A stretch of DNA of 64,000 bases from Pipra filicauda (Eukaryota; Chordata; Aves; Passeriformes; Pipridae), in assembly GCF_003945595.2 (NCBI RefSeq), contig NW_024104506.1:705529-769528 (forward strand), in the 5' to 3' direction. Both the position numbers and the translations under genes were made by a program. Shown here one piece after another: positions 12,463-24,822 of this stretch. The notes under the pieces are model-generated. The model was not told the origin of the DNA. It was given only the letters and a program-made list of their open reading frames with translations, and did no database searches. Numbering within the stretch: position 1 is the stretch's first letter; every line of letters starts with the position of its first letter.

Positions 12463-12899
12463 TCTCTCCACAGCCTCATCCCCATGAGGTTCATTCTTGT
12501 TTGTGTGTCAGTAAAATACAATAATCCAGGAAGAACCATGAACCTTCCTTGAAATATTAATCTGTAACTCCCATTTTTGAATATTTCTGAATTTTGAATT
12601 ATTCAATATTCACATTATTCTATTTTTTAATAAAAATAGAAGTAGGATGCGTATTATGGACCTGAGGTTGGCTCTGCAGGGCAGAAGGTGAGCAGGACAG
12701 TGTCTCAAATGAGACCTGTCAGGTCTCTTCAATGTGTGATCTGTCAATTTTAGAAAAATTGATTCCTCTTGCAAGATTTCTGTAGGTCTGCATTACATTT
12801 ATACAGTGTTTTCATGATTGCATGTCCGTGATGTGACTCCTTGCACAGAAGGACACGAATTTCTGTATCTCCAACATAAAGGAAAAATAAGATTTTAAT

Positions 12900-13005
12900 A
12901 GAATCCCAACTTTGGGGATGGACGGGACTTTAAAGACCCTCTGGTTCCAAACCCCTTGCCATGGGCAGGGACATTTTCACAGAGCCTCAGCTTGGCCAAA
13001 GGCTC
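12900..13005 (-). mobile_element. Degraded CR1 LINE fragment
   Basis: A weak match: GACTTTAAAGACCCTCTGG followed by CCTTGCCATGGGCAGGGACA and a decayed continuation. It is probably an old CR1 3' end. Confidence 0.6.
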
Positions 13006-13726
13006 AAAATGAGGTGTTAGAGGGGGTAGAGGTGCCCATTAATGAATCCCTGGAGATCCTTGCACTGCCCCTGGACTGTCCTCCTGGGAGTGTGTGCTGG
13101 GAGAAAATGGGAGATGCTGCACTGTGGAGAAAGAGTTGTACGGATTATCAATTCCCTGCTATTTTAAGTGTATTTTATCCCCAGAATTTGTCCAGGAATC
13201 TCAGCAAGCTCAAGTGCTGATTCAGCATCTCCTCGTTGCTTGGGGCTGTGTGGCACTTTTATTAATTACATGCCATTGTTCCTGAATTCAAATGTTCCTG
13301 TTTACCCTCCTCCCTCATTTCACTCTGAGAGCCTGAAGCTTATCTGTTTGTCAAATTTGGGTTAACTGTCTGTCACCCTTCCTGGGTCTTTGTGGCCACT
13401 GGAACAGCTCAGGAATTGCCATTTTCCTCAGGAAAGGATCATCAGATCTGACTGTGCGGTCAGAGATCGTGGAAATCCATAAACAAAAACTCAAGACTTG
13501 ATGTGCCTTAGGAATACCAAACCCCATAAATAAATTAATAAATTAACCAACATGAATGATTTATAATCATTATAGAGAGATGCTCATCTCATTATTCAGG
13601 GGGTTGCTTTATTTTCCCTTTGTTTGCTTTTAGTTAACAGCTGCTCTTATCCCGAACAACCTGACTGATTTAACACTGACAGCCACTTAGGGCCCAGAAC
13701 AATTTCTTTTCTTTAATAAAGGTAGG
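13006..13726. other. Intergenic DNA, no gene seen
   Basis: No recognisable gene or repeat, apart from an AT-rich patch near 13500-13570. Confidence 0.45.
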
Positions 13727-14322
13727 TGTGGTAGTTTGGTCTAGACCTTCCTTGGTGACCAGTTTGTAACCAAGGAAGTGCCCAGATTCACCCAGTATTC
13801 CCTACGATTTTTACGTAAGCCGGGCTATAAGAAGAAAGGAGGGAAGGCCTTCGCTCTCTTTCCTTCCGGCAGCTTGGAGGTGCGGGTTTCCTGCTGTTGA
13901 GTCTGTCGTGTTGGGGAGCGAGGCCTGGTAAGGCCTTGTCGACCTTGGGAGATGGAGGTTGCCGGCGGTTGTTCCAGCGCAACTTTCTGTTGTCCCAAGG
14001 AGAGTAGTAAGATATTCTTTTGCTAATTCTTTTAGTTGCTAGATATTGGGCTACTAATCAGGATATATATATATTTTATTTTGGTTTTGTTCCTTTTCTC
14101 TTCCCCCTTCCCTTTCCCTTGTGAAATTGTATATATATTTCAATTGTATATAACTGTAACATAAGTGTAAATATATTTATATATATATATTGCTTTAGCT
14201 CTCTCTCTCTTGTTTTGGTTTTATTGGGGTTTTTTTCCCCTCTTCTCCCTGAGGTTTGGGGGGGGGCACTTTTTGTGGTAAGGTTTGGAGACTTGGCAGG
14301 GAGCCAGCTTCAAAACATATCA
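13727..14322 (+). mobile_element. Solo LTR, ERVL-like
   Basis: The segment starts TGTGGTAGTTTGGTCTAGAC and ends in AAAACATATCA, giving TG...CA termini over 596 bp. A TATA-like element (GGGCTATAAGAAG) lies near 13824, followed by a pyrimidine-rich region and a long T/A-rich 3' part. The start, the TATA area and the end (CTTGGCAGGGAGCCAGCTTC) align with the LTR at 46366-46960, which confirms the boundaries. The flanks GTAGG (13722-13726) and GCAGG (14323-14327) look like a 5-bp target duplication with one change. No internal viral sequence is attached. The ERVL assignment is from resemblance and 5-bp duplication size. Confidence 0.75.
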
Positions 14323-14971
14323 GCAGGTAAAAAGTTATTTTTTCCTGGAAATGATGTAAGATTTTATAACACATCTCCCATGCTGAAAGTGGGATGAGAG
14401 GTCAAAACTCATTGAAACTTTAGCAAAGTAGAAACCTCCCTGAAAATATTCATTTGCTGTTTAATTTTTATAGGCCTTGTTTTATCAAAGTGCTTAAGTG
14501 TATGTTTAATTTCCTATATCACAAATTTCAGCCCCTTGCTTAGGGGTTTATTGAATCAAAAATTGATGAGATTTCTGGGAAGCTGGAGAGGAAAATCAGA
14601 GGAAAACAAGGTGCTTTCCAAGAGTGCAGTGGAGCCATGAGCCTCTGTGTTATCTCCTCTCCATGGTGCAGTGGCTGATGGTAAGAACCTGTTATTTGCA
14701 CAGTGATGGCCTTGCAGAAATTAAAAATTAAATTGAAATGGCACAAACAAGGCTCCTTCCAGCATAGAGTGCTCCCAGGAGTGAGCTGGGAGGGATCTGT
14801 CCCTGAGACCTCTCTAAACCTGGTACCCTCCATGGTTACTTCTCTTCTGGATAAAGAGAGGAATCAAATCTTTTTACTGTTGCATTTAATTTTTCCTTTC
14901 TAGAACATCTAAAAGCCCTTTTCCATAGTTTTGGGGTTCTCCCTCTCTGCCCTGCTAAAGAGTTTCTGGTA
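14323..14971. other. Intergenic DNA, no gene seen
   Basis: No feature is recognised. Confidence 0.45.
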
Positions 14972-15165
14972 GAACCACAGAATCCCAGGATGGTTTGGGT
15001 GGGAAGGACCTTAAAATCATCCGGTCCCACCCCATGCCATGGGCAGGGACACCTTCCACTAGCCCAGGTCGCTCCAACCTGGCCTTGGACATTTCCAGGG
15101 CTGAGGCAGCCACAGCTTCTCTGGGCAACCTGTGCCAGGGCCTCCCCACCCTCTGAATAAAGAAT
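14972..15165 (-). mobile_element. CR1 LINE 3' end fragment
   Basis: The segment begins ACCACAGAATCCCAGGATGG and includes CCATGGGCAGGGACACCTTC and CAGCTTCTCTGGGCAACCTG. It is a well preserved reverse-oriented CR1 3' UTR, cut off at about 15165. Confidence 0.95.
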
Positions 15166-16102
15166 TTTTAGGTGCTCTCAAATTATCTCTCTCAATGGCA
15201 GCTGGGATTTTATTCCCATAATCCCAAATCTGTGCTGGGCAGGTTGTAAATCCCAGCTGTACATCAGGGAAGGGTTGGATTCCTTCTGTCTCCATCTGCA
15301 GCCTCTCACTTTTATGACTCCTTTGGATCTTTGTTTCCATCACAAGGAATGTCTTCATGCAGATGGATGAGTTTGACTGTGGGCAGGATCCAGAGAAGGG
15401 GATTTACAGGGCCTCTGGGCACTCAGGACACAGGAGCACTTTGGAACATGCCTTGGATATGACGGATGGGGAATATTATCTCAATGCTAATAAATACCCA
15501 GCCACAAATTGGCTCCCTTTTAATTCATTCGTCTGCTGCCTGTGGTTGGTGACTGACACTAAATCAAGGCTCAGACACATTAAACCTCTAATTACTGCTG
15601 ATTTCTTCCTCTATTCTTTCTTTTCTCCAGGGCAATACAGATATATAGGAATATATCCATATGGATGTGCTGCCTTTGGGCATACTTCTGTCCCAGTCCT
15701 GTAGCACAGCTTGGTGCAAGATGGAGGAGGTGCAAAGCTGGTGTAAATCTCACCTGGCTCAGGAGCATCATTTCAACTGCTCAGGAGGTCTGTATTCCTT
15801 ACTAAAATTCCTTACTAAACTCTGCAGGACTTTCCCATGGGAATGATATCATTTGAACATACATTTGATCCCATACATGATACAATGTACTTGCTGCAGC
15901 ATCTTCTGTGCAAAATGCAGCACAAACCTGTCCCCAAACCCTTTGAGAGTTACAGTTCACTTGCAGTTCCTTGTGGTCAAGACATTTGTAGCAATGGCAT
16001 CTTGGTTTTTTGGCCAGAAAACAAGGAAACAAGCCACTTGCATGTGGAACCTGCAAGCCTGATGTGTTCTTCCTCATTAAAGAAAAGAAAATAAAATAGT
16101 GT
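15166..16102. other. Intergenic DNA, no gene seen
   Basis: No recognisable coding or repeat signal. Confidence 0.45.
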
Positions 16103-16368
16103 AGGGATAGGATGAGGGGGAATGGCCTTAAGCTGAAGGAAGGCAGGGTTAGATGGAATATTGGGAAGGAATTCTGGGCTGGGAGGGTGCTGAGGCCCTG
16201 GCACAGGTTGCCCAGAGAAGCTGTGGCTGCCCCAGCCTTGGAAGAGTCCAAGGCCAGGTTGGAGCGACCTGGGCTAGTGGAAGGTGTCCCTGCCCATGGC
16301 ATGGGGTGGGACTGGATGATTTTAAGGTCCTTCCCACCCAAACCATCCTGGGATTCTGTGGTTCAATG
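16103..16368 (+). mobile_element. CR1 LINE 3' end fragment
   Basis: The + strand carries TTGGGAAGGAATTCTGGGCT, GCACAGGTTGCCCAGAGAAG and GGGCTAGTGGAAGGTGTCCC, and ends in CATCCTGGGATTCTGTGGTT. It belongs to the same well preserved CR1 group as the copy at 14972. Confidence 0.95.
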
Positions 16369-17559
16369 AAAATAAACCCCATGGCTCCCAGGCAGCCTCT
16401 GGGAAAGCTCTCCGGCACCTTCTGGGAATTTTTGGGGACCAATGTTGACTTTGAAACAGCTAAAAACTTTGAATAATTCTTTACTTCACTTGCCAAAAAT
16501 ATTATCTTCTTGAATACCTGGTTATTAAAGATTCAGAGCTTCTCATCTACTCTGAGACCATGAACCATTTTGCACTGAGAGAATTCCAGTGTTTGCTGAG
16601 CACAGGTGTAAAAGCCTTTGCAGGGCAGAGCAGTGGGAAGGGCTTGGCTGCAGCAAAACAATTACATATTCAAGATACCCACCACAATCGTGTTTATTCT
16701 GTTAAATACAGCAGCAAATTCTGTCATCAAGTTGATTTTTGCTCTTCTACCAAAAGGCTCCAGAAGCTGAACTTTGGCAAACAGGGGTCAGTGGCTTCAG
16801 GGCAATCTGGGCACAAACAAAACTTCTTTGCTCTTCAGCAATGAGTAACTTCATCTGAGCTGAAGCAAGACTGGAGGTATGGCTCTCATTATGTATTGTT
16901 TATTATTATTATTTACTATTTTTTATTCTTTCTTAGAACCAGTTTTTGGTTGGGTTCACACTCCACACTTTGTGCTGGAGCTCAGACAAGAGGTTGTATC
17001 AAGGATATGGTTTATGATCTTCGTTATAGATCAGATTAAATGATTCAAGAGGTTCTTTCTGGCTGTGAAAACAGAGTTTGTGATTCTTAAAAATAGTGAC
17101 AGTGTGCTGAAGACTTCTCCCAGGATTCCCTATGGAGATGGACTCCAGCCCAAGATGTGCACAAGGAATAGTGCATTCTGTGCCAAGGAATTGGGTTAGG
17201 AGATTACTGTGGTTGGGGTTACAAATTAGGTGTATCAGGTGGGTGGAAAGACAGAAGATCTATTGGGACATTCCCATCAGCTCCTGCATTCCCCTTTCTC
17301 CCCTGGGGAGGGGCTGATGGACATCCTGGAAGTGAAACATAAAATACTGGAGGTGGGGTACACCAGTGTTTCCCTCCAACACCTACAGTCCTTTTTCGAA
17401 AGATGGGTTTTAACTTTGTATTTGTCTAGTTTGCAGAGTGGATTCCTGTGGTAGCATTCCATCATCCTGTGATTATTAACGGAATTAATAATGGTATTGA
17501 TAAATTAATAAGGGAGGACGTTTCACGTTCTTCACAATTCAAACAGCTCAGGGGAGTGT
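16369..17559. other. Intergenic DNA, no gene seen
   Basis: A 94-codon open frame at 16560-16844 has no recognisable motif and no supporting context, so I leave it out as a gene. An A/T-rich patch lies near 16890-16930. Confidence 0.45.
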
Positions 17560-17631
17560 GATGGTCCTGAACATGGGGATGGTGCTGGGTTGATGATCTT
17601 AGAGGTCTTTTCCAAACTTAATGATTCTATG
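17560..17631 (+). mobile_element. CR1 LINE 3' end fragment
   Basis: The segment contains TTGATGATCTTAGAGGTCTT, TTCCAAACTTAATGATTCTA and a final TGACC. It is a short CR1 terminus in + orientation. Confidence 0.85.
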
Positions 17632-18448
17632 ACCTAATCCCAGGATCTGGTTTTGGTTCCCAGCAGAACCATCCCCATCTCCAGCTCAGCCTCACATGGC
17701 ACACATGGACTATCTGTATTTCTGTGTTTATTTGTTTAGAGCCAAGCCTGAACCCCCCTGATAGCCCTGATTTCTGTAGGATCAAGCTCAGCTCAGAGCA
17801 CCTGGTTTGTTTTTTTCTTTTTCTCCTTGCTCCTCTTTTCCAGGAAGGCTGATAAAAAGCAATCCAAAGGTCCTCAGTGGATCCAACCTGTCAGCTCTGA
17901 CTGTGCACAGGGATGAGATGCCCTCAGCGATGTGAGGTTTGATCAGACCCATCCAAACACAGAGATAAGACGATCTTCTTCAATAATTGAAGTGGTACTA
18001 AGGTCAGGCCTCTCACTTTTAGTGCTTTTCAACTCTCTTGCCAATTATTTCCTTGCTCTTTGCAGAGAAATTACACTTCTCTCGGTTTGGCATTTGTTCT
18101 GCTCTGTGCCAGGGGCTCCCAGCAGCTCCAGCACAGCCTGACCTCCCAGAGCAGCAGGAATATCATAACTTGTTTTCATGGAGACTGGAGGAAAGGAATA
18201 AATAAATGTGGCTGGGAATAGCAAGGCTTCACCTGCTGCCTCCAGGATAAACCAGGGAGAGCCACGGTCTGGTTGTGAGGTTACACAAAGAAGACGGGAC
18301 AGCCCCAGGTGTTGTCCCTGTCTCTGTGTCACCAGGGCCATGGTTGGTGCTGTGGGATTTGTGTGGCCTCATCATTCCCAAGGGATGGGGAGCAAACCCC
18401 AACCCATGTGCTGCTTCATCAGGGCTACCCCTCAAGAACCAACGTGGT
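17632..18448. other. Intergenic DNA, no gene seen
   Basis: Unique-looking sequence up to the left edge of the inverted CR1 pair. Confidence 0.45.
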
Positions 18449-19025
18449 GGGCTTGGAGCAACCAGGGCTAGTGGAAGGTGCCCCTGCACATGGCAGGGGG
18501 CGGAAATGAGGTGACATTTAAGGTGCCTTCCCAACAAACCATCCCATGATACAACATAAAAATTAAATGGAGCTGCTGGAGGAGTCCAGAGGCAGCCACA
18601 CAGCTGCTCCGAGGGCTGGAGCCCTTCTGCTCTGGAGCCAGGCCGGGAGAGCTGGGAGTGTTCACCGGGAGAAGAGAAGGCTCCAGGGAGACCTGAGAGC
18701 CCCTTCCAGGGCCTAAATGGGCTCCAGAAGAGCTGGAGAGGGACTTGGGACAAGGGATGAAGGGACAGGACAAGGGGGAATGGCTTCCCACTGCCCTCTG
18801 GGCAGGGTTAGATGGGATATTGGGAAGGAATTCCTGGCTGGGAGGGTGGGGAGGCCCTGGCACAGGTTGCCCAGAGAAGCTGTGGCTGTCTCAGCCCTGG
18901 AAGTGTTCCAGGCCAGGTTGGAGGAGCTTGGAGCAACCTGGGCTAGTGGAAGGTGTCCCTGCCCATGGCAGGGGTGGAACTGGATGATCCTTCGAGTCCG
19001 TTCCAACCCAAGCCATTCCATGATT
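18449..19025 (+). mobile_element. Composite of two CR1 pieces; left arm of inverted pair
   Basis: A CR1 3' end (18449 to about 18550, starting GGGCTTGGAGCAACCAGGGC) is joined through a short ATACAACATAAAAATTAAAT linker to a second, longer CR1 in the same orientation. The second starts at about 18570 and ends in AAGCCATTCCATGATT. The whole composite recurs in reverse orientation at 21599-22175 with equal length (577 bp) and no net indel. Outside a 45-bp block (about 18493-18537) I count only three differences between the arms. A 219-codon frame running through the right part is CR1 read-through, not a gene. Confidence 0.93.
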
Positions 19026-21474
19026 CTGAGACTGCCCAAACACGGCAGGGATGGCATTTATTTGGGATGTGCTCAGAGTCACTGGGTGATGTCCCAGCAT
19101 GAGCTGGGAGATGTACCTTTACAATACACCACTGAAAAATTCCATAAAATTCCATCTGGCTGGTGGAATTGCAGCCTGGGAGCCAGAAAAGCTCCGATTT
19201 GGATCCCAGTCTTATTGCTGAGCTGCTGTGTGGTCCTGAAAGATCATTTCTCGTTCTTCTCTTATGCTTTACTTATGAGGTTACAACACTTCTGGAGCAG
19301 CAAATTTCTGTCTGAGGAAAGTTTTGATGCTGTCTGTGCCAGGGGTGGCTTTGTCATGGTTAAGGTTTCTAGGTGAGTTATATAATTATATATATATATA
19401 ATTGTACATCTATTTATTTATTTATAATATTACATACATAACCATATATAATGCCTATAAATAATTATATACAATATATAAAATTATATATAATACACAC
19501 ATATATATATAATATATATATAATACATATATAGTTATATATCATACATATATAATTATATAATATAATAATAATAATATGATGTAATACTACTATCACT
19601 GGTAACAAATAAAGTTCAGGAATGCTCTTTGGGGCCAGCACTGTTTCATCCTCCCACATCCATCTGCTTCCAGGTCCTACAGGGATCCTCCAGAGACTGC
19701 TGGTGAAGGTGAGTCTTCCAAAACTGCTCTGACAATGAAAATGGACATCTGGTCTGAGATCATTCCTTTTTATTTGCTGCTTGGAGGGAATTTCTTAGAA
19801 TAATGACTTTTCTTGTCAGAGGATTCAATCTGCCCTCACTCTGCATTGGATATTTTCTCACACAGAAGAGCAGGTGAATTTTGTCAGAGCAGAAGGTTGG
19901 GGTGGGTTAATCCCAGAAATTCTCAGCTCAGATCCTCCTCACCCCTGGTGAAATGAAAAGCTGAACCCAGGTGGGACTGCTGAGGTGGTTCAGCTCTAAA
20001 ATTGATTTAAAAATACAAGTCAAAACTCCCAGATTGGGAGGGGAAATTTTAAGCTGTGTCAAACCTGCCTTGTAACCTCCTCATGCCCCCTGTGGCAGCA
20101 GCTACTCCTGCCCTGTCACAGGCACTAATTACCCCAGACAGTACATTCCTCTGGGAGCAGACAGACTTTTCCAGGCCTTGTTATTCCTCATTACTTGAAT
20201 CACTCTGTCTTTATCTCCTTTGATTCTGCTGGGACACCCAGGCAATTTTCCAAGGCTGTGAGCATGGGATTTGGAAGGCACTGATGCTGAAGCTGAAGCT
20301 GCTCTCTTGTGATTTGCCAATAAACCAGAAGGCACTTTGCCACCTGATACTGCTCAAAATTGGGGTTGAGGTGAGATGGTAAATTACGGCCTTTCCCTTT
20401 CTGTAGCTGTTTGATAGAGCTGGTTTGGGTGTCTGGTGTAGTCAAACTGAAGGTGTTTTACCCTCCCTTGTATTAAAAAAAAACCAAACAGTTGAATTGA
20501 GCTCTGTGTTCCCAGAGGTGGCTGCATTCCATTAGAGTTTGCATATGATGGGAGGAAAAAGATTGGCACAGCAGGAAATACCTCCTTTCCTCTCTTCTTG
20601 TTCCAGAGGGACCCTGAAAACTCATGGGCACTGATACCCTGAGAGCTGTGCTCCAACTCCTGCCTGAGCAGTGAGACATTCAGGTGATTTATGTGTGTCC
20701 TGGTTTATAGACTCCAGTCCAGTTCTTCTGAGACTGATGGCGTTCCTGGGATACCAGTCTGAAGGGAAACATTCCTCCCACAACCCATGGCCCTCTGAAA
20801 GTTGTCCTGTGTCACTGCCTTGTGCAGGATGTGTCCCCCATTTCTGGTTGTCTGAGTTGTTTTGTGTCAGTGGTGCTTGTTTGTCTCTCCTACCACCTTC
20901 TGGTTCCTTCCTTTAATGTTTGCCAGCTTTATGTTTAACTCTTAATGAGTTCTAATTAGCCATCACCCATGAATGCCATTAAAAAAATGCCAGAATCATC
21001 CTTGAACTCTCATCTGTCTTTTTCCTGCTCTGATGGGACTGAATTCCTAATTACAAAGGAGTAAGGAACAAGAAAGAAGATATAGAAGATACATAAGATC
21101 AAAGGAACTGTTCTGTCCTTGCTAGATCCTGCTTGACAGTCTGATTATCCTCAAGATAATCTGTCCTGGTGCAGTCCCAGAGGAGAAGGATGAGCAGCCC
21201 TGGAGGCAGTGGAAGGAGATTGAGGCTGGTGGGAAGATGTGTGTGAAGTTCAGGTTCATCTTGGCACAGTCCTGCTGGAAATCCCAATCCCACAAGGTTA
21301 ATGGTGGCAGGAAAAGGAATACTGGGGGGGCTGAGGAAGTGAGGGCTTGTTCCAGCTCAGTGTAAGCTCTGGCAGGGGGGCTGCACTCCCTAGGAGCCTC
21401 ACACACACCCGGGGGGTGCAAGGACACATCGAACTGACAAGATGTGTCACCAACCCAGAGATGGTCATTTGCCT
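19026..21474. other. Spacer between inverted CR1 arms (left part)
   Basis: Apart from the AT-rich simple repeat at 19376-19612 I see no gene or repeat. Short T/A runs occur near 20470 and 20980. Confidence 0.45.
19376..19612. repeat. AT-rich low-complexity DNA
   Basis: About 240 bp of mixed TATATA, AATAATA and ATTTATTT tracts. Open frames across it are meaningless. Confidence 0.9.
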
Positions 21475-21535
21475 CAGAATCCTGCAATCATTTAGGTTGG
21501 AAAAGACCTCCCAGGTCTTTGAGTCAGCCACTGAA
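21475..21535 (-). mobile_element. CR1-like 3' end fragment (divergent subfamily)
   Basis: The segment reads AATCCTGCAATCATTTAGGT and then TGGAAAAGACCTCCCAGG, the reverse complement of a CR1 terminus of a different subfamily from most copies here. Confidence 0.7.
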
Positions 21536-21598
21536 CAGCCTTGGGCTGCTGCTGCTCCTGCTCCGTGGTGACAGAGAAGTTTTTGCTTCAAGGAACCA

Positions 21599-22232
21599 AA
21601 TCATGGAATGGCTTGGGTTGGAACGGACTCGAAGGATCATCCAGTTCCACCCCTGCCATGGGCAGGGACACCTTCCACTAGCCCAGGTTGCTCCAAGCTC
21701 CTCCAACCTGGCCTGGAACACTTCCAGGGCTGAGACAGCCACAGCTTCTCTGGGCAACCTGTGCCAGGGCCTCCCCACCCTCCCAGCCAGGAATTCCTTC
21801 CCAATATCCCATCTAACCCTGCCCAGAGGGCAGTGGGAAGCCATTCCCCCTTGTCCTGTCCCTTCATCCCTTGTCCCAAGTCCCTCTCCAGCTCTCCTGG
21901 AGCCCATTTAGGCCCTGGAAGGGGCTCTCAGGTCTCCCTGGAGCCTTCTCTGCTCCCGGTGAACACTCCCAGCTCTCCCAGCCTGGCTCCAGAGCAGAAG
22001 GGCTCCAGCCCTCGGAGCAGCTGTGTGGCTGCCTCTGGACTCCTCCAGCAGCTCCATTTAATTTTTATGTTGTATCATGGGATGGTTTAGGTGGGAAGGG
22101 ACCCTTAAAGCTCATCTCATCTCACCCCTACCATGTGCAGGGGCACCTTCCACTAGCCCTGGTTGCTCCAAGCCCTGTCCAACCCGGCCTTGGACTCTTC
22201 CAGGGATGGGGCAGCCACAGCTTCTCTGGGCA
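21599..22232 (-). mobile_element. Composite of two CR1 pieces; right arm of inverted pair
   Basis: Bases 21599-22175 are the reverse complement of 18449-19025. The second CR1 here extends further, to about 22232, so its 5' end is truncated at a different point from the left copy. The arms match at more than 99% except over about 45 bp (22087-22131), where roughly a third of positions differ. The positional sum of paired bases is constant (40624), so there is no net indel. Confidence 0.93.
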
Positions 22233-23135
22233 GATATTTCATCATTTCACCATTAACAGACTTTTCTAGTGTTGGACCATTTGGATGTGGAAATTCCTCT
22301 GAGGCTCAGTGCTGTCAGTCCAGGATCCTTGGCAGAATTTTGGGAGAAATTTTGTCCTGTAGGAAGGCGTCAGTATTTCATCCAACAAACAACTGAGCAG
22401 AGGAAAACATCCCACATGTCCTGCCTAGTCCCAAGCAAGGCCATGCAGAATTTCTCTTGCTTTCTCCATTGGGAATATGGACCCCAGTGGTCTTTGCTGG
22501 AAGTAAATTTGCTGTCCCTGTTAGGAATTCTCCGTGGATTTGGCCCACTGCCAGCAGCTTCTGCAAGGTGAAGCAGAGGGGAAACGGTGCTCTTTAATCC
22601 TGGATCTTGGACTGCACCAAAGGCTCCAGCCCTTGGTAACACAGGACCTGTGTCAGGACAGAGGGAACACACTGTTTGCAGGTGGAGGAGCCATTCCTGG
22701 GGGAAGGCAGCCTGTTCCTGCCTGGGGATGTCTGGAGAGAGACTGGAGGGATCACAGGATGCTCCAAGTCTCCATCCCTCTAAATAGCAGAGAATTTGGA
22801 GTCAGTATTTACATTCAACTCTGTTGCCTCAGTGCCAGAGTGATAAGTCAGAGAGACAACAAGAGTGGTTGAAAATTTGACTTGGAAAGGTGACTCAGAT
22901 TGCTCGGGAGGCACCATCTACCTTAAGGGCAAACTGGGAGGACATGGCAAGGAAGGAAAAATTGGGAGGATGTGAAGACAGAGGACAGACAGGCTGTTTG
23001 TAGGAGCTGTGGAGGAGCCACAAGGGTCAGGGAGGAAAATAAACAGTGGGAGAATGGACAAAGTATATTCTGCTCCCAGCACTGAGACTGATTTCTGGAA
23101 TGATTTTGAACAGTTCGTTTATCTGGGTGTCGCTT

Positions 23136-23222
23136 GACAGAGCTGGAAACTTGACCTCTTGTTGCTGCTGAACAATTTTTAAGAGGAGCCCTGAAGCCCC
23201 CAGAGAACAGGCAGTTGGGTGG
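23136..23222 (+). repeat. About 85-bp direct duplication, copy 1
   Basis: The block runs from AGAGCTGGAAACTTGACCTC through TTGTTGCTGCTGAACAATTT to the CCTGAAGCCCCCAGAGAA motif. It recurs at 23906-23988 with about ten differences. It may be a fragment of an unrecognised repeat family. Confidence 0.8.
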
Positions 23223-23905
23223 GTGCTGCTGGGTCACCTCCTTCAGTTCTAATCCAGGAATTAATGCAGAGTCTTTGTGCAACAAATACGCCCCTCTCTG
23301 CTGAAAAACACAGTGATGGTGATGATAAATCTGTGAGATGCTCTGGGTTCTGTGGATGAAAAAGGACTTAGTTGTGCTGGGGTCATGTTTTAAAATTCCA
23401 AAAAAAGAACATCCCAGAGCGCTGCCAAGGTTAAGTGGCTGCTCGAAGCTGTTGCCACAGAGTTTCCAGGAGAGAGTGATTTTTATGGACTAAAATTGGC
23501 AGCTGTGTGGCTGCCTGTCAGGTGGGCACTGTTCTGTCTTGGAGCTGGATTTTCTAAGGTGGACAAGCTGGACCAGAACTGCTGAGGGTCTGTGTTTACG
23601 GAAGAAGCTTCTCTGGCACTGACATGTTGTTTGAGGTGTCTCTCCAGTCAGAGGAGTTATAGGTGCTCACAGAGATGTCAAAATATTGAATGTTGAATTA
23701 TTTCCTATTTAGATAAAGTTCAAAAATGTTTTCACAAACCTAAACCAAAATAATATTGTCCTGTAAGTCTGGTGCCAGCACTACAGAGCCCCAGGGCTGG
23801 TGCCCCAGGGGTTTTTGCACCACATGTACAACTGATTTAGACATCAAGGAGCACATTCATCATCTTTGATTCCCATAAGAGAAGGATGAGGTGTCACTTT
23901 CCTTG

Positions 23906-23988
23906 CACAGAGCTGGAAACATGACTTCTTGTTGCTGCTGAGTGATTTTTAGGAAGAGCCCTGAAGCCCTCAGAGAATGGGCATAGGT
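23906..23988 (+). repeat. About 85-bp direct duplication, copy 2
   Basis: Partner of 23136-23222. It begins AGAGCTGGAAACATGACTTC and ends near AGCCCTCAGAGAATGGGC. The spacing between starts is about 770 bp, and the intervening DNA is not repeated. Confidence 0.8.
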
Positions 23989-24365
23989 ACAAAAGGAATC
24001 CAGGAATCTGAAAATACCAGACTGAGCCTTCCAGGGGTTCACTGTTTTGAGGTAGTTGAGGAATGATCAAGGTCCCTGCTCTAAAAATCAGTCTCCTGGG
24101 TTTAACACTCCATGTGAGCAGCTGGACCTTCCCTGAACAGTGTGTTCACCTGAAGGTTTTATTAAACAATTATCACTGGCAGCCTCTCTGTATGTCAAGC
24201 AGAGAATTGTTCTCCAGCTGGACAAATGGACTTGTATCCATACCACTGAGAAGTAAGTGAGTGTATGAAGGTTTCAGTGGAGCTGAGGAGTTGTTGTGTG
24301 TGCTCCAGACACCCCCTGCAAACAGTGACCACGTTTGGAGACACTCCACAGTGTTCAGGAGCTCT

Positions 24366-24822
24366 GGGATCGAGTCCAGAGAAGGGAACGAAGCTGGGAA
24401 GGGGCTGGAGCAGCAGGAGCAGCTGAGGGAGCTGGGGGGGCTCAGCCTGGAGAAAAGGAGGCTCAGGGGGGACCTTCTGGCTCTGCAACTCCTGGACAGG
24501 AGGGGGAGCTAGGTGGGGGTCAGGCTCTGCTCCCAGGGAACAAGGGACAAGATGAGAGGGAACGGCCTCAAGCTGTGCCAGAGGAGAGTCAGGTTGGATA
24601 TTGGGGAAAAATTCCATCATGGAAAGGGCTGTCCAGCCCTGGCACAGCTGCCCAGGGCAGGGGTGTATTCCCCATCCCTGGAAGTGCACAGAAAACGTGT
24701 GGATGTGGCACTTGAGGTCATGTTTTAGTGGTGATCATCGTGGAGGTGTTGGTTGATGGTTGGGTCTGGGGATCTCAGAGATCTTTTGCAACCTTAACAG
24801 TTCCACGATTCTATTCCCTGTA
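24366..24822 (+). mobile_element. CR1 LINE fragment (3' part), copy 2
   Basis: The same CR1 3' region as at 7728-8201, ending in ACAGTTCCACGATTCTATTC. Its 5' start differs: it begins around GATCGAGTCCAGAGAAGGG, and the first 25 bp of overlap diverge from copy 1 before near-identity begins at 24393. Confidence 0.92.

Larger units (their letters stand above)
22233..24365. other. Intergenic DNA, no gene seen
   Basis: Contains only a short duplicated segment (listed separately). No coding exon or mobile element is recognised. Confidence 0.45.

Noticed and set aside
18717..19376. 219-codon + strand frame, also seen inverted at 21524-21907
   Set aside because: The shared translation is CR1 3' UTR sequence in the inverted pair, not a gene family.
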